Notes under the pieces: model-generated
Told to the model about the DNA's origin: nothing
The model's input: only the letters and a program-made list of their open reading frames with translations
Database searches by the model: none
Position numbers and translations under genes: made by a program
Part shown: in pieces, positions 16,630-24,878 of the stretch
Layout: each line of letters starts with the position of its first letter
How positions within the stretch are numbered: the stretch's first letter is position 1
Origin: a virus
Length of the DNA stretch: 32,390 nt
Virus record (IMG/VR): IMGVR_UViG_3300030419_004825
Span: 1-32,390 of that record
Direction: 5' to 3' (one strand)

Positions 16630-17477
16630 AAATTATTGTGCCTATGGCAGGAACAGGAAATAGATTTGTTCAGGCTGGATATGAAGACCCAAAACCACTC
16701 ATTAGAATAAATGGAAGAAGAATAATAGAATATATCTTGGATATGTTTTCAGATGACGATGAGTTTGTCTTTATTTGTAATGATGTCCATTTAGAAACAA
16801 CAAATATGCGTGAAGTATTAGAAGAACTAAAACCAAACGCAAAGATTATTTCTATGCCACAACACAAAGGTGGACCAGTTTATACTGTACAGGTTGCATA
16901 CGATGAGATAGATGACGATGAAGAAGTAATAGTTTCATATTGTGATAATCCGTATCTATGGAACAGAGAGGATTTTATTTCAAAAGTAGAAAATCTCGAT
17001 GGTTGTGTTTTGACACATACAGGATTTCACCCCCATACTCTTGCATCAACTAAAATGGCCTTTGTAAAGGATAAAGATGGGTTGTTGGAAGAAATAAAGG
17101 AGAAAGAATGCTACACAGACAATCCTATGGACGAACACGCATCAACAGGCATCTATTACTTCAGAAAAGGGTCTTACATTAAAAAATACTTTGATGAATT
17201 AGTCGAGAAAGATATTAACTATAATGGTGAATATTATGTAACTTTGGTGTATAACCTTTTAGTGGAAGATGGATTGACTGTTGGTTACTATGACACCCCA
17301 TATGTTACTGTGTTTGGCACACCAGATGAAGTTGAGAATTTTGAAGCATGGGCCAGCATTCTAAAGGGAAGTCAAGTTAAGAGTGAAGAAGATTTATTGA
17401 AATGTTATAATTATTGGAAAGGATATCATGAAAGTAGTGAACAAAGAAGAAAACCTGCGGTTCTCGCCAGAGGGTGA
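16626..17477 (+). CDS. Sugar-phosphate nucleotidyltransferase
   Basis: This 283-residue enzyme of the NTP-transferase family would activate a sugar or polyol phosphate with CTP, UTP or another NTP. The N-terminus IIVPMAGTGNRFVQAGY, then PKPLIRINGR, is the diagnostic nucleotide-binding loop with its Lys. VIVSYCDNPYLW holds the metal-binding Asp strand. DEHASTGIYYFRKGS and NGEYYVTLVYNLLV are typical product-side segments. It overlaps the kinase-aldolase by 4 nt and the HAD gene by 50 nt, so it probably uses a product of those enzymes. The nucleotide and substrate cannot be read from the motifs. Confidence 0.88.
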   Translation: MKIIVPMAGTGNRFVQAGYEDPKPLIRINGRRIIEYILDMFSDDDEFVFICNDVHLETTNMREVLEELKPNAKIISMPQHKGGPVYTVQVAYDEIDDDEEVIVSYCDNPYLWNREDFISKVENLDGCVLTHTGFHPHTLASTKMAFVKDKDGLLEEIKEKECYTDNPMDEHASTGIYYFRKGSYIKKYFDELVEKDINYNGEYYVTLVYNLLVEDGLTVGYYDTPYVTVFGTPDEVENFEAWASILKGSQVKSEEDLLKCYNYWKGYHESSEQRRKPAVLARG

Positions 17478-17793
17478 ACCAAGAAAAATATTCGTAGACA
17501 TTGATGAAACTATATGCTTTTTTCCCAAAAAAAGAATTTATGAATTAGCAGTGCCAAATTATGAAAATATTGAAAAGATAAACAAACTATATGACGAAGG
17601 TAATATAATTACCTATTGGACTGCTAGAGGTTCTTCTCAACCAGACAACGAAGAACGAATGAATGAATATAGAGATTTAACATTTTCCCAATTAGTAAGT
17701 TGGGGATGTCTATTTCATCATTTAGAACTTGGAACTAAACCTAATTTTGATTTACTCATAGATGATAAGGTGAAAAGAATCGAAGAAGTATGA
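17428..17793 (+). CDS. HAD-superfamily phosphatase of the polysaccharide type
   Basis: This 121-residue small HAD protein has the catalytic loop FVDIDETIC (nucleophile Asp and acid Asp) at 22-30, the Thr-bearing YWTARG segment, and the closing LLIDDK motif that holds Mg2+. Small HADs of this kind occur in capsule and LPS loci, where they remove a phosphate from a sugar intermediate. AAAGGA lies 4 nt before the ATG at 17428. The start lies within the end of the nucleotidyltransferase, a 50-nt overlap that is long for this window. It overlaps the next gene by 4 nt. The substrate is unknown. Confidence 0.82.
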   Translation: MKVVNKEENLRFSPEGEPRKIFVDIDETICFFPKKRIYELAVPNYENIEKINKLYDEGNIITYWTARGSSQPDNEERMNEYRDLTFSQLVSWGCLFHHLELGTKPNFDLLIDDKVKRIEEV

Positions 17794-18632
17794 TTAAAGA
17801 GATAGGACTATTCTATGAAGATATATGGCCTGAAAAAAAGAACGGGCCTGCTAAAGTTGCAAAAAATCTAATAGCAGGACTATCTTCTTTGGGAGTTACG
17901 GTTCATCGTAATGCTTTATTAAAATATACAGGTATATTACAACCCTATCCCCTTCCCGACCTTAAACAAAATGCTTTAATAGGTCCAAATAGTTTCAATC
18001 TTCCCATTGAATATGGTCCTTCTTCTTGGGAAATAAAAAGAAATATTGTAGCACCATCAGAATGGATTGCGAACCGATGGAAAGAAGATTTAGACTCAAA
18101 ACATAATGTTCATGTTTGGCCAGTAGGAATAGACACTGATTATTTTACACCATCAACCGAACCTCCAAAAATTGATTGTTTGTTTTATTATAAACTTTCT
18201 TCTCTGAGTGGTAACTTACAAAAGGTTTTGAAAAAAATGATAGACGATGGTATCTCATATGAAGGAATTATCTATGGAAATTATGAAGAAGAAGAACTTA
18301 TTTCTATTGCTAGGTCCTCAAAGTATTGTATTATGGTGGCAAGTTCAGAAACTCAGGGTATAGCATATCAGGAAATTCTTTCAATGAATATACCAATGTA
18401 TGTTCTTGATTGTAATGTAACTCATCACTTTAAACCAAACAATCCCGAAGGTGTAACTTCCGCACCATACTTTGATGATAGGTGTGGAATAAAACATCCA
18501 GACCTTTCACGATTTGATGAATTTTTAGATAGGCTGGATGAGTTCTCTCCAAGAGAATATATATTAGAGAACCTTACACTTAAAAAGTGTGCGAGTGAAT
18601 ATCTTTCGTTATTGGAGAAGTGTTATGAGTGA
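17790..18632 (+). CDS. GT4-like (GT-B fold) glycosyltransferase
   Basis: This 280-residue protein is a probable GT-B transferase. An N-terminal domain with GPAKVAKNLIAGLSSLGVTV leads to VAPSEWIANRWK and VWPVGIDTDYFTP, the classic Rossmann-hinge junction of GT4. The C-terminal donor domain has SSKYCIMVASSETQGIAYQE, in which the E-x7-E type segment is partly kept (SETQGIAYQEIL). It is shorter than most GT4 enzymes (350-400 aa), with a reduced N-terminal domain. It overlaps the neighbours by 4 and 8 nt. Donor and acceptor are unknown. Confidence 0.75.
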   Translation: MIKEIGLFYEDIWPEKKNGPAKVAKNLIAGLSSLGVTVHRNALLKYTGILQPYPLPDLKQNALIGPNSFNLPIEYGPSSWEIKRNIVAPSEWIANRWKEDLDSKHNVHVWPVGIDTDYFTPSTEPPKIDCLFYYKLSSLSGNLQKVLKKMIDDGISYEGIIYGNYEEEELISIARSSKYCIMVASSETQGIAYQEILSMNIPMYVLDCNVTHHFKPNNPEGVTSAPYFDDRCGIKHPDLSRFDEFLDRLDEFSPREYILENLTLKKCASEYLSLLEKCYE

Positions 18633-19092
18633 TATTACCTTTATATCCCACAGAGGAAATATTGAAGGTGTATGGGCAGAAAGAGAAAATAGCCCAGATT
18701 ATATTGACCGTGCAATAAAACTCGGTTACGATGTAGAAGTAGACCTTCGTTCTAAAGATGGAAAACTGTGGCTTGGTCATGATGAGCCACAATATGAGGT
18801 CTGTATTAGTTGGTTGTTGGGAAGAAGAGAAAATTTATGGGTTCATGTAAAAGATTATGGGGCATTAGTTTCTATTATGAGAACAGAATTAAGATTCTTT
18901 TGCCACGAACAAGACAAATATACACTTACAAGTAATGGTTATATATGGTCACATGATTTAAATAATAAAATGAATGATAGGTGTATAGTTCCATTACTAT
19001 CATCAAAAGAAGTTGCTTCTTATGAGCAGAGAGGATTTTATGCAGTATGTTCCGACTACATATATGAATGTGAGGAAAAATTTAATGATTGA
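18625..19092 (+). CDS. Short glycerophosphodiester phosphodiesterase-like protein
   Basis: This 155-residue protein carries the GDPD/PI-PLC-like signature. HRG lies at 9-11, NSPDYIDRAIKLGYDVEVDL at 22-41 supplies Glu38 and Asp40, and the second His is in LWLGHD at 48-53. A full GDPD TIM barrel is about 240 residues, so this protein lacks the last strands or is a compact version used in polysaccharide loci. Such enzymes cleave glycerol-phosphate type diesters. I chose the ATG at 18625, which has GGAG 7 nt upstream and an 8-nt overlap with the previous stop. The longer frame to 18589 has no such support. Confidence 0.7.
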   Translation: MSDITFISHRGNIEGVWAERENSPDYIDRAIKLGYDVEVDLRSKDGKLWLGHDEPQYEVCISWLLGRRENLWVHVKDYGALVSIMRTELRFFCHEQDKYTLTSNGYIWSHDLNNKMNDRCIVPLLSSKEVASYEQRGFYAVCSDYIYECEEKFND

Positions 19093-19864
19093 AAATATAG
19101 TGAATTGGATTTCTGATTATGCAAAAGATAACAAATTAACCACATTGGTAATTGGTGTTTCTGGTGGCATAGATTCTGCTGTAACTTCAACTCTTTGTGC
19201 AATGACAGGACTAAGAGTAATTGTTCTTAATATGCCTATCCATCAAGATAAGACTTTAGATTCAATGTCTGATAAGCATATAGATTGGTTGAAAGAAAAA
19301 TACACAAATGTAGAATCTCAAAAAATTGACTTAACAAAAACATTTGAAATGTTTTCTGATTGTTTTGAGGAAAGAGATAAGGATAGTCTTTCTTTAGCAA
19401 ATTCTCGTGCAAGATTACGAATGACAGCACTATATCAAATTGCAGGAGCGAATGGAGGTCTTGTGGTTGGTACTGGAAATAGAGTTGAAGATTTTGGTGT
19501 GGGGTTTTTTACAAAGTATGGAGATGGTGGAGTAGATATCAGTCCTATTGCCGATTTAATTAAAACGGAAGTTTGGGAAATCGCAAAGGAACTTGAAATA
19601 GAAGAAGAGATTATTAATGCACCACCTACAGATGGTTTGTGGGACGATGGAAGAACTGATGAAGAACAGTTGGGGGCATCATATGCAGAAATTGAAATGG
19701 CAATGGCCTATGCTGAAGAACATGATTTAAACGATTTTGAACCAACTGGAAATAATTCGTTTGACTTGGTATTGAAAGCATATTTTTCACACAGGAATAA
19801 GAATATTCATAAAATGAAATCTATTCCCATTTTTAAAAAGGATAAAATATGCTTTGTACAGTAA
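19085..19864 (+). CDS. nadE: NAD+ synthetase, ammonia-dependent type
   Basis: This enzyme amidates nicotinic acid adenine dinucleotide to NAD+ using ATP and ammonia. The PP-loop SGGIDS lies at residues 26-31. The remaining signatures are kept: RARLRMTALYQIA, GTGNRVED, FFTKYGDGGVDISPIADL and a PPTDGLWDDGRTDEEQLG segment. No glutaminase domain is present, so ammonia must be free or supplied by the host. It has 259 aa, normal for this type. I chose the ATG at 19085 (GAGGA 8 nt upstream, 8-nt overlap). It might serve NAD supply, counter host NAD depletion, or provide cofactor for the sugar dehydrogenases here. Those roles are inference. Confidence 0.92.
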   Translation: MIENIVNWISDYAKDNKLTTLVIGVSGGIDSAVTSTLCAMTGLRVIVLNMPIHQDKTLDSMSDKHIDWLKEKYTNVESQKIDLTKTFEMFSDCFEERDKDSLSLANSRARLRMTALYQIAGANGGLVVGTGNRVEDFGVGFFTKYGDGGVDISPIADLIKTEVWEIAKELEIEEEIINAPPTDGLWDDGRTDEEQLGASYAEIEMAMAYAEEHDLNDFEPTGNNSFDLVLKAYFSHRNKNIHKMKSIPIFKKDKICFVQ

Positions 19865-20532
19865 TGGTGCCGACTAGAGGAAGAGTAGAACATTTGAATA
19901 AGATGTTATATACATTATTTTCTTCTGTTTCTGACCCAAATTGCATTGAAGCAGTTATGAGGGTAGATGAAGATGATGTTGAAACACAAGACTATCTGGC
20001 AGATAAATTGAATAACAATATTAAAATGATTGTTGGGGAAAGATATAGAGGATATGTAGAATTAAATAGATTCTATAATGAAATAGCAGAACAAGCAAGG
20101 GGAACTTGGCTATTTCTTTCTAACGATGATTTATATTTTAATAAAACTGATTGGGATTTGCAATTGGCAAAGATAGAAGAGGTTTTGGTTTTAAATCCAA
20201 AAACAATGTTAAATGGCTCATGGTTGCCGGCAGAAACAGGAAATACATTTCCAATAATGCACAAAAGAATTCATGAAGTTTTGGGATATTTTTGTCCTTG
20301 TTTCTTAAATGACGCTTACACTTCTAAGTTAGCAAAATCAGTAGAATTGGAAAGGTACGCACCATTCATAGAAATCATTCATACCAGAGGCGATTTGAAT
20401 GAACATAATGATGTCGTAGTAAGGGAATCAATGGGAATTCCACATGGAACATATGAAGCATGTGAAGAAGCACATCTTCATGGTGATATAGAAAAAATAT
20501 TAAATTCAGATTTAAAAGGAATACTAAAATGA
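19849..20532 (+). CDS. GT2-like glycosyltransferase
   Basis: This 227-residue single-domain GT-A protein opens with TVMVPTRGRVEHLNKMLYTL, the usual GT2 start. A helix-strand unit carries MRVDEDDVETQDYL, and TWLFLSNDDLYF holds the NDD metal-binding site. IIHTRGDLNEHNDVVV lies in the position of the GT2 acceptor loop. AAGGA precedes the ATG at 19849 by 6 nt, and the start lies 16 nt inside nadE. It is coupled to ugd by a 4-nt overlap. No membrane segment is seen, so it should act in the cytoplasm. Donor unknown. Confidence 0.78.
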   Translation: MLCTVMVPTRGRVEHLNKMLYTLFSSVSDPNCIEAVMRVDEDDVETQDYLADKLNNNIKMIVGERYRGYVELNRFYNEIAEQARGTWLFLSNDDLYFNKTDWDLQLAKIEEVLVLNPKTMLNGSWLPAETGNTFPIMHKRIHEVLGYFCPCFLNDAYTSKLAKSVELERYAPFIEIIHTRGDLNEHNDVVVRESMGIPHGTYEACEEAHLHGDIEKILNSDLKGILK

Positions 20533-21794
20533 AAATAGGATTTATGGGATTAGGAAAATTAGGTTTGCCTTGTGCTTTAGCAATAGATGAAAAAGGTCAC
20601 GAGGTTTGTGGTTATGATATAAATTCTAGTGTTAAGAATATTCTTGATACAAAGGAACTTCCTTACAGAGAAGAAGGAGCGCCAGAACTTCTACAAAATC
20701 ACAACATTACTTTCTGTGATGTAGAGAATGTGGTCAAGAATTCTGACATTATTTTTGTTCCCATTCAGACCCCACATGACCCGTACTTTGAAGGGACAAC
20801 TAGACTACCAGAAGAAAGAGTAGATTTTGATTACACATATCTAAAGGATGGTCTTAAAACTTTGTCTGATGAGATTGACAGACAAGGTGAAGAAAAGATT
20901 GTAATTATTATTTCTACCGTTTTGCCAGGAACTGTTCGGAGAGAAATTAAACCAATTCTAAGTAACCTAATTAAGTTATGTTATAACCCTTTCTTCATTG
21001 CAATGGGAACTACAATCAATGACTTTACGAATCCTGAATTTGTTCTCTTTGGTGTGGACGATAAAGATGCATATGAAACTGCAAAAGATTTTTATGCCAC
21101 TATTCACGATAGACCAGTTTATGAATGTACTATCGAAGAGGCAGAAATGATTAAGGTTTCATACAACACTTACATCACTATGAAGATTAATCTTGCAAAT
21201 GTCATTATGGAAGCGGCTCATAAATTAGATAATGTGAATTGCGATAATGTTATGCGTGGTATGTTCCTTGCTAATGAAAGACTTATTAGTACCAAGTATC
21301 TTCTTGGTGGAATGGGAGATGGTGGTGGATGTCACCCAAGAGATAATATTGCGTTGTCATGGATGGCACAAGAATTAGATTTGAGTTACGATTGGTATGA
21401 AAATTTAATGGTTTGTAGAGAGAAACAAACAGAATGGCTAGCAGATTTAATTTTAGATAAAGTTTCAGAATCTGGATTGAATCCAATCATACTAGGTAAG
21501 TGTTTCAAGAAAGAAACAAACTTGACTGTCGGTAGTCCTTCTATTCTGTTGAAAAATATACTATTAGAAAAAATTGATTCTGTAGAAATGTATGACCCTT
21601 GGGTTGATGATGGTGAAGCACCAATTGGTGAACCTGCTATATTCTTTATTGGAACAAATCATGATAAGTTTTTGGATTATAAATTTCCAGAAGGTTCTGT
21701 AGTCATAGACCCTTGGCGTATGATGAAAGAACAAGATGGAGTGGAGTATATTTATGTCGGAGATAGTACAAGAAAAAAATATGCTAGTGTCTGA
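20529..21794 (+). CDS. ugd: UDP-glucose/GDP-mannose dehydrogenase family (nucleotide-sugar 6-dehydrogenase)
   Basis: This enzyme oxidises the C6 alcohol of a nucleotide sugar to a carboxylate with two NAD+, typically UDP-glucose to UDP-glucuronate. The NAD-binding GLGKLGLP lies at 7-14. STVLPGT is at 130-136 and MIKVSYNTYITMKINLANV, with the conserved Lys and Asn, is at 207-225. The catalytic cysteine is in GGGCHPRD at 265-272 (Cys268). C-terminal ILGKCFKKETNL fits the family's third domain. It has 421 aa, normal length. Exact substrate is open: the GGGCHP context differs from the GGSCFP of typical UDP-glucose enzymes. nadE two genes upstream could support its NAD need (inference). Confidence 0.88.
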   Translation: MKIGFMGLGKLGLPCALAIDEKGHEVCGYDINSSVKNILDTKELPYREEGAPELLQNHNITFCDVENVVKNSDIIFVPIQTPHDPYFEGTTRLPEERVDFDYTYLKDGLKTLSDEIDRQGEEKIVIIISTVLPGTVRREIKPILSNLIKLCYNPFFIAMGTTINDFTNPEFVLFGVDDKDAYETAKDFYATIHDRPVYECTIEEAEMIKVSYNTYITMKINLANVIMEAAHKLDNVNCDNVMRGMFLANERLISTKYLLGGMGDGGGCHPRDNIALSWMAQELDLSYDWYENLMVCREKQTEWLADLILDKVSESGLNPIILGKCFKKETNLTVGSPSILLKNILLEKIDSVEMYDPWVDDGEAPIGEPAIFFIGTNHDKFLDYKFPEGSVVIDPWRMMKEQDGVEYIYVGDSTRKKYASV

Positions 21795-22668
21795 TAAACT
21801 GAGGCCGAAAGCATCTTATCCAACATATCCTCCATATCATAGGGGATTGTACTTGGAAGAATACTTCTTTGATTTTTATCAAAGAAACATTGACCGTTTT
21901 AATAAGTTAAGTCGGCAATATCTTCCTATATTCTGGACAAACTGTTATGTCAATGGTGTTGAAGATGGTTGGGGAGATATAACTTCTCTGGAGGATTTGC
22001 AAATAGAAATTAACAGACTTGACGCCAATGGTAAATATTTCACAATTTGCCAACACGATGATGCACCAATGAATCCCATTCCCGCAAACACTATTGTACT
22101 ATCAGCAGGGGGAAATATAGTAGGAAGCAATGTAGCACCAATTCCACTTATTTGTGGTCCACTTGCCAAGCAAGAACCTAAAGAAAAAACTTTGCTTGCA
22201 TCTTTTGTCGGTTCGGATACTCACGAAATAAGAAGACAGATGGTAAAAGAACTAAAAGACAAACCAGACATCTATATAGCAACTAAGGGATGGGAACAGA
22301 AAATAAAAGTAGACCAACTCACAGATTTCGTAGAATCATCTCTAAGGAGTAAATTTGTTCTTTGTCCTAGAGGGTATGGGGCAACTAGTTTTAGATTATA
22401 TGAAGCAATGCAATTAGGTTCTGTTCCAGTTTACATCAGTGATAGATTTTGGACTCCTTGGACCTATGAGTTGAGTTGGAATGAATTTTGTGTTCTAATC
22501 CCCTCAGATAAAATTGGAGAAACATATTCAATTTTAAACTCTATAGACGATGAGCAATATGAAAGTATGCAAAGAAAGATTAAAGAAGTATATGAAAATT
22601 ACTTTACATTAGAGGGAACTTGTAATAAAATATTACAACTATTAGAATTACAGGAAACATTAGAATGA
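21754..22668 (+). CDS. Exostosin family (GT47-like) glycosyltransferase
   Basis: The exostosin signature lies in the C-terminal half: SSLRSKFVLCPRGYGATSFR, then LYEAMQLGSVPVYISDRFWTPW. In this family that region binds the nucleotide-sugar donor. LLASFVGSDTHEIRRQM upstream also fits. Exostosins transfer glucuronate, GlcNAc, galactose or xylose, and the neighbouring ugd could provide UDP-glucuronate. I chose the ATG at 21754 because GGAG sits 7 nt upstream. Alternatives are ATGs at 21736 and 21781. It overlaps ugd by 41 nt with this start, and the epimerase by 4 nt. No N-terminal membrane anchor is seen, unlike in animals. Confidence 0.85.
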   Translation: MSEIVQEKNMLVSDKLRPKASYPTYPPYHRGLYLEEYFFDFYQRNIDRFNKLSRQYLPIFWTNCYVNGVEDGWGDITSLEDLQIEINRLDANGKYFTICQHDDAPMNPIPANTIVLSAGGNIVGSNVAPIPLICGPLAKQEPKEKTLLASFVGSDTHEIRRQMVKELKDKPDIYIATKGWEQKIKVDQLTDFVESSLRSKFVLCPRGYGATSFRLYEAMQLGSVPVYISDRFWTPWTYELSWNEFCVLIPSDKIGETYSILNSIDDEQYESMQRKIKEVYENYFTLEGTCNKILQLLELQETLE

Positions 22669-23555
22669 AATATTTAGTTACAGGTGGTGCAGGATTTATT
22701 GGAAGCAATTTAGTAGATGAACTTATTAATCAAGGTCATGAAGTTGTTTGTGTTGATTTGAATGATGAAGGATATTGGAATGTTGATGCAGACAATTATT
22801 GTTGGGATGTTTGTGATTCTAAAAAAATGAATACTTTAATGGATGGGGTAGATGCAGTATTTCATATGGCCGCAGAAGTAAAAATACAGGAAACAATATC
22901 AGACCCAGTTAAGTGTTATAACACTAATGTTATCGGCACTTCTGTTGTGTTGGATTCTGCCAGAAAAAATAATGTAAAGAAAGTTGTACTGTCTTCAACT
23001 TCTGCAATTTATAAATGTGACTGGTTAGTACAACCAGAAGATTCTTCTGAAGACCCATCACTTAGTCCGTATGCATCGTCAAAGAAAAGTGCAGAGGATT
23101 TGTGTAAACTATATTCTAATTGTTATGGATTGAACACAACAATATTGCGGTATTTTAATGTGTATGGAAATAGACAACACAGTGAAGGTCAATATGCACC
23201 AGTATTGGGAATCTTTATCAGACAAAGAACTGAAAACAAACCACTAACAATTACAGGAGATGGAACTCAAAGAAGAGATTTCGTTCATGTTGATGATGTA
23301 GTTAGGGCAAATATTTTAGCATCACAAAGTTTTGAAAAATCTGGGGAAATTTATAATGTTGGAAGTGCAAAAAATTATTCTGTTCAGGAAATAGCAGATA
23401 TGATTTGTCCAATTCAGACATACATAGATAAGAGAGAGGGTGAAATAGAAAGTACTCTTGCAATTATTGACAAGATTGAAAGTGAATTAGATTGGACCCC
23501 AGAAGTTTCTTTAGAAGAATGGTTACAAAATGAATTGAAAGTGGTTACAGTATGA
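22665..23555 (+). CDS. NAD-dependent nucleotide-sugar epimerase (GalE-like)
   Basis: This extended short-chain dehydrogenase has GGAGFIGSNLVDEL at 7-20, an AAEVKIQETI strand, STSAIY and the catalytic Tyr-x-x-x-Lys in PYASSKKSAEDL. LRYFNVYGNRQ, then GDGTQRRDFVHVDDV, shows it acts on a nucleotide sugar, as in UDP-glucose or UDP-glucuronate 4-epimerases. It has 296 aa, slightly short (usual 310-340). Placed two genes after ugd, it may interconvert UDP-glucuronate and UDP-galacturonate, or be a GalE. The sequence alone does not settle this. It overlaps both neighbours by 4 nt. Confidence 0.87.
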   Translation: MKYLVTGGAGFIGSNLVDELINQGHEVVCVDLNDEGYWNVDADNYCWDVCDSKKMNTLMDGVDAVFHMAAEVKIQETISDPVKCYNTNVIGTSVVLDSARKNNVKKVVLSSTSAIYKCDWLVQPEDSSEDPSLSPYASSKKSAEDLCKLYSNCYGLNTTILRYFNVYGNRQHSEGQYAPVLGIFIRQRTENKPLTITGDGTQRRDFVHVDDVVRANILASQSFEKSGEIYNVGSAKNYSVQEIADMICPIQTYIDKREGEIESTLAIIDKIESELDWTPEVSLEEWLQNELKVVTV

Positions 23556-24847
23556 ACAAAAAAACACCAAAAGATAAAACAATTACACTCTGTATGATTG
23601 TAAAGAACGAAACTCATATTATTGAAGAATGTCTTGAGTCTATGTTGCCGTATATTGACCGATACGATATTACAGATACAGGTTCTACTGACGGAACACC
23701 AGAACTTATTAAAGAATTTTTTGATAAACATGAAATTCCAGGAGAGGTCTATCTTTCCGATTGGAAAGGTTTTGGTGACCATGCAGGCAAGATGGGAAGT
23801 AGAACAGAATCTTTGAGAAATTGTGATGGTAAAGCAGACTATGGGTGGGTAATTGATGCAGACGACTATGTTACTGGAAATTTTGAATTTCCAGAAGTGA
23901 TGGATAAAGATTCATATAGTCTTCGTATCGGCCGAGAAGACTTTACTTGGTGGAGAACTCAGATATTTAAAATGAATGTTGGATGGAAATATGTTGGCGT
24001 TCTTCATGAATATGCCGAATGCGAAACAAAGAATCCACCAGAAACAGAAAGAATATTTGGGGAATATCATGTGTCTGCAAGAACAGAAGGTGCAAGAAAT
24101 GTGGGAATAACCACTCTAGAAAAATATACAAAAGATGCACAAGATTTAGAAAAGGCATTAGAAGATGAACCAGATAATTCACGATATGTTTTTTATCTTG
24201 CACAATCATATTTCGATTCACAACAATATGAAAAATCATTAGAAACATATCTCAAACGAGCAGAAATGGGCGGATGGGAAGAAGAAGCATTCTACTCTTT
24301 GTATCGTGCGGGTATGCTAAAGGCACTTTTAGATTATTCATGGCCAGAAATTCAACAGCAATTTTTAGATGCATATGAATATCGTCCTTGCCGTGCAGAA
24401 CCATTATATCAGATTGCAAGGTTATATCGTCAAGTTCATAACAGACCTAGACTTGCTTACATGTACGCAAAACAAGCACTAGAAATTCCATATCCAAAAG
24501 AGGACATTTTGTTCATCAGTGATGATGTCTATAAGTGGCAACTTCTCGATGAGATAGGTGCTAGTGCATATTATGCGGGTAAACCTCATGTTGGGTATCA
24601 TGCATGTAAAAGGCTATTGGATGAAAATCTTGTACCAGAGCAAGAAAAGATAAGAGTACAGACTAATTTCAGTCAATATGAACAAGTGGTTACTATGATT
24701 CAATCACAAATAGCACAAGAAGAAATAGAAAATAAAATAAAAGAAAAAGAAGAAAAGAAACAAGCAAAATTGGACAAGGTAAATAAAGATAAGAAGGGTA
24801 CTAAATTCAACCAGAACAAAAAGAGAAAGAGAAAGAAACGAAAATAA
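23552..24847 (+). CDS. GT2 glycosyltransferase fused to TPR repeats with a lysine-rich tail
   Basis: This 431-residue protein ends the island. Residues 11-130 are a GT2 domain with TLCMIVKNETHIIEECLESM and DTGSTDGT, plus the metal-binding DADD in GWVIDADDYVTG. A TWWRTQIFK and HEYAE segment closes the GT domain. From about 195 to 380 are TPR-like helical pairs (YVFYLAQSYFDSQQYEKSLE is typical). The last 45 residues form a charged helix and a polybasic end (KKRKRKKRK). TPRs may hold the enzyme to its acceptor protein or to the other transferases. This fusion type is common in marine phages. Confidence 0.85.
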   Translation: MNKKTPKDKTITLCMIVKNETHIIEECLESMLPYIDRYDITDTGSTDGTPELIKEFFDKHEIPGEVYLSDWKGFGDHAGKMGSRTESLRNCDGKADYGWVIDADDYVTGNFEFPEVMDKDSYSLRIGREDFTWWRTQIFKMNVGWKYVGVLHEYAECETKNPPETERIFGEYHVSARTEGARNVGITTLEKYTKDAQDLEKALEDEPDNSRYVFYLAQSYFDSQQYEKSLETYLKRAEMGGWEEEAFYSLYRAGMLKALLDYSWPEIQQQFLDAYEYRPCRAEPLYQIARLYRQVHNRPRLAYMYAKQALEIPYPKEDILFISDDVYKWQLLDEIGASAYYAGKPHVGYHACKRLLDENLVPEQEKIRVQTNFSQYEQVVTMIQSQIAQEEIENKIKEKEEKKQAKLDKVNKDKKGTKFNQNKKRKRKKRK

Positions 24848-24868
24848 ACCATATATAGTATAAAGGAG
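24842..24868 (+). promoter_or_regulatory. AT-rich promoter-like element at the island end
   Basis: TATATAGTATAAAGGAG at 24852-24868 nearly repeats the element upstream of regA, including an AAATAAA run just before it. No -35 box is recognised. The AAAGGAG is also the ribosome site for the next gene, 10 nt before its ATG. This is a plausible start for virion gene transcription. Confidence 0.4.
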
Positions 24869-24878
24869 CAATTTCTCT

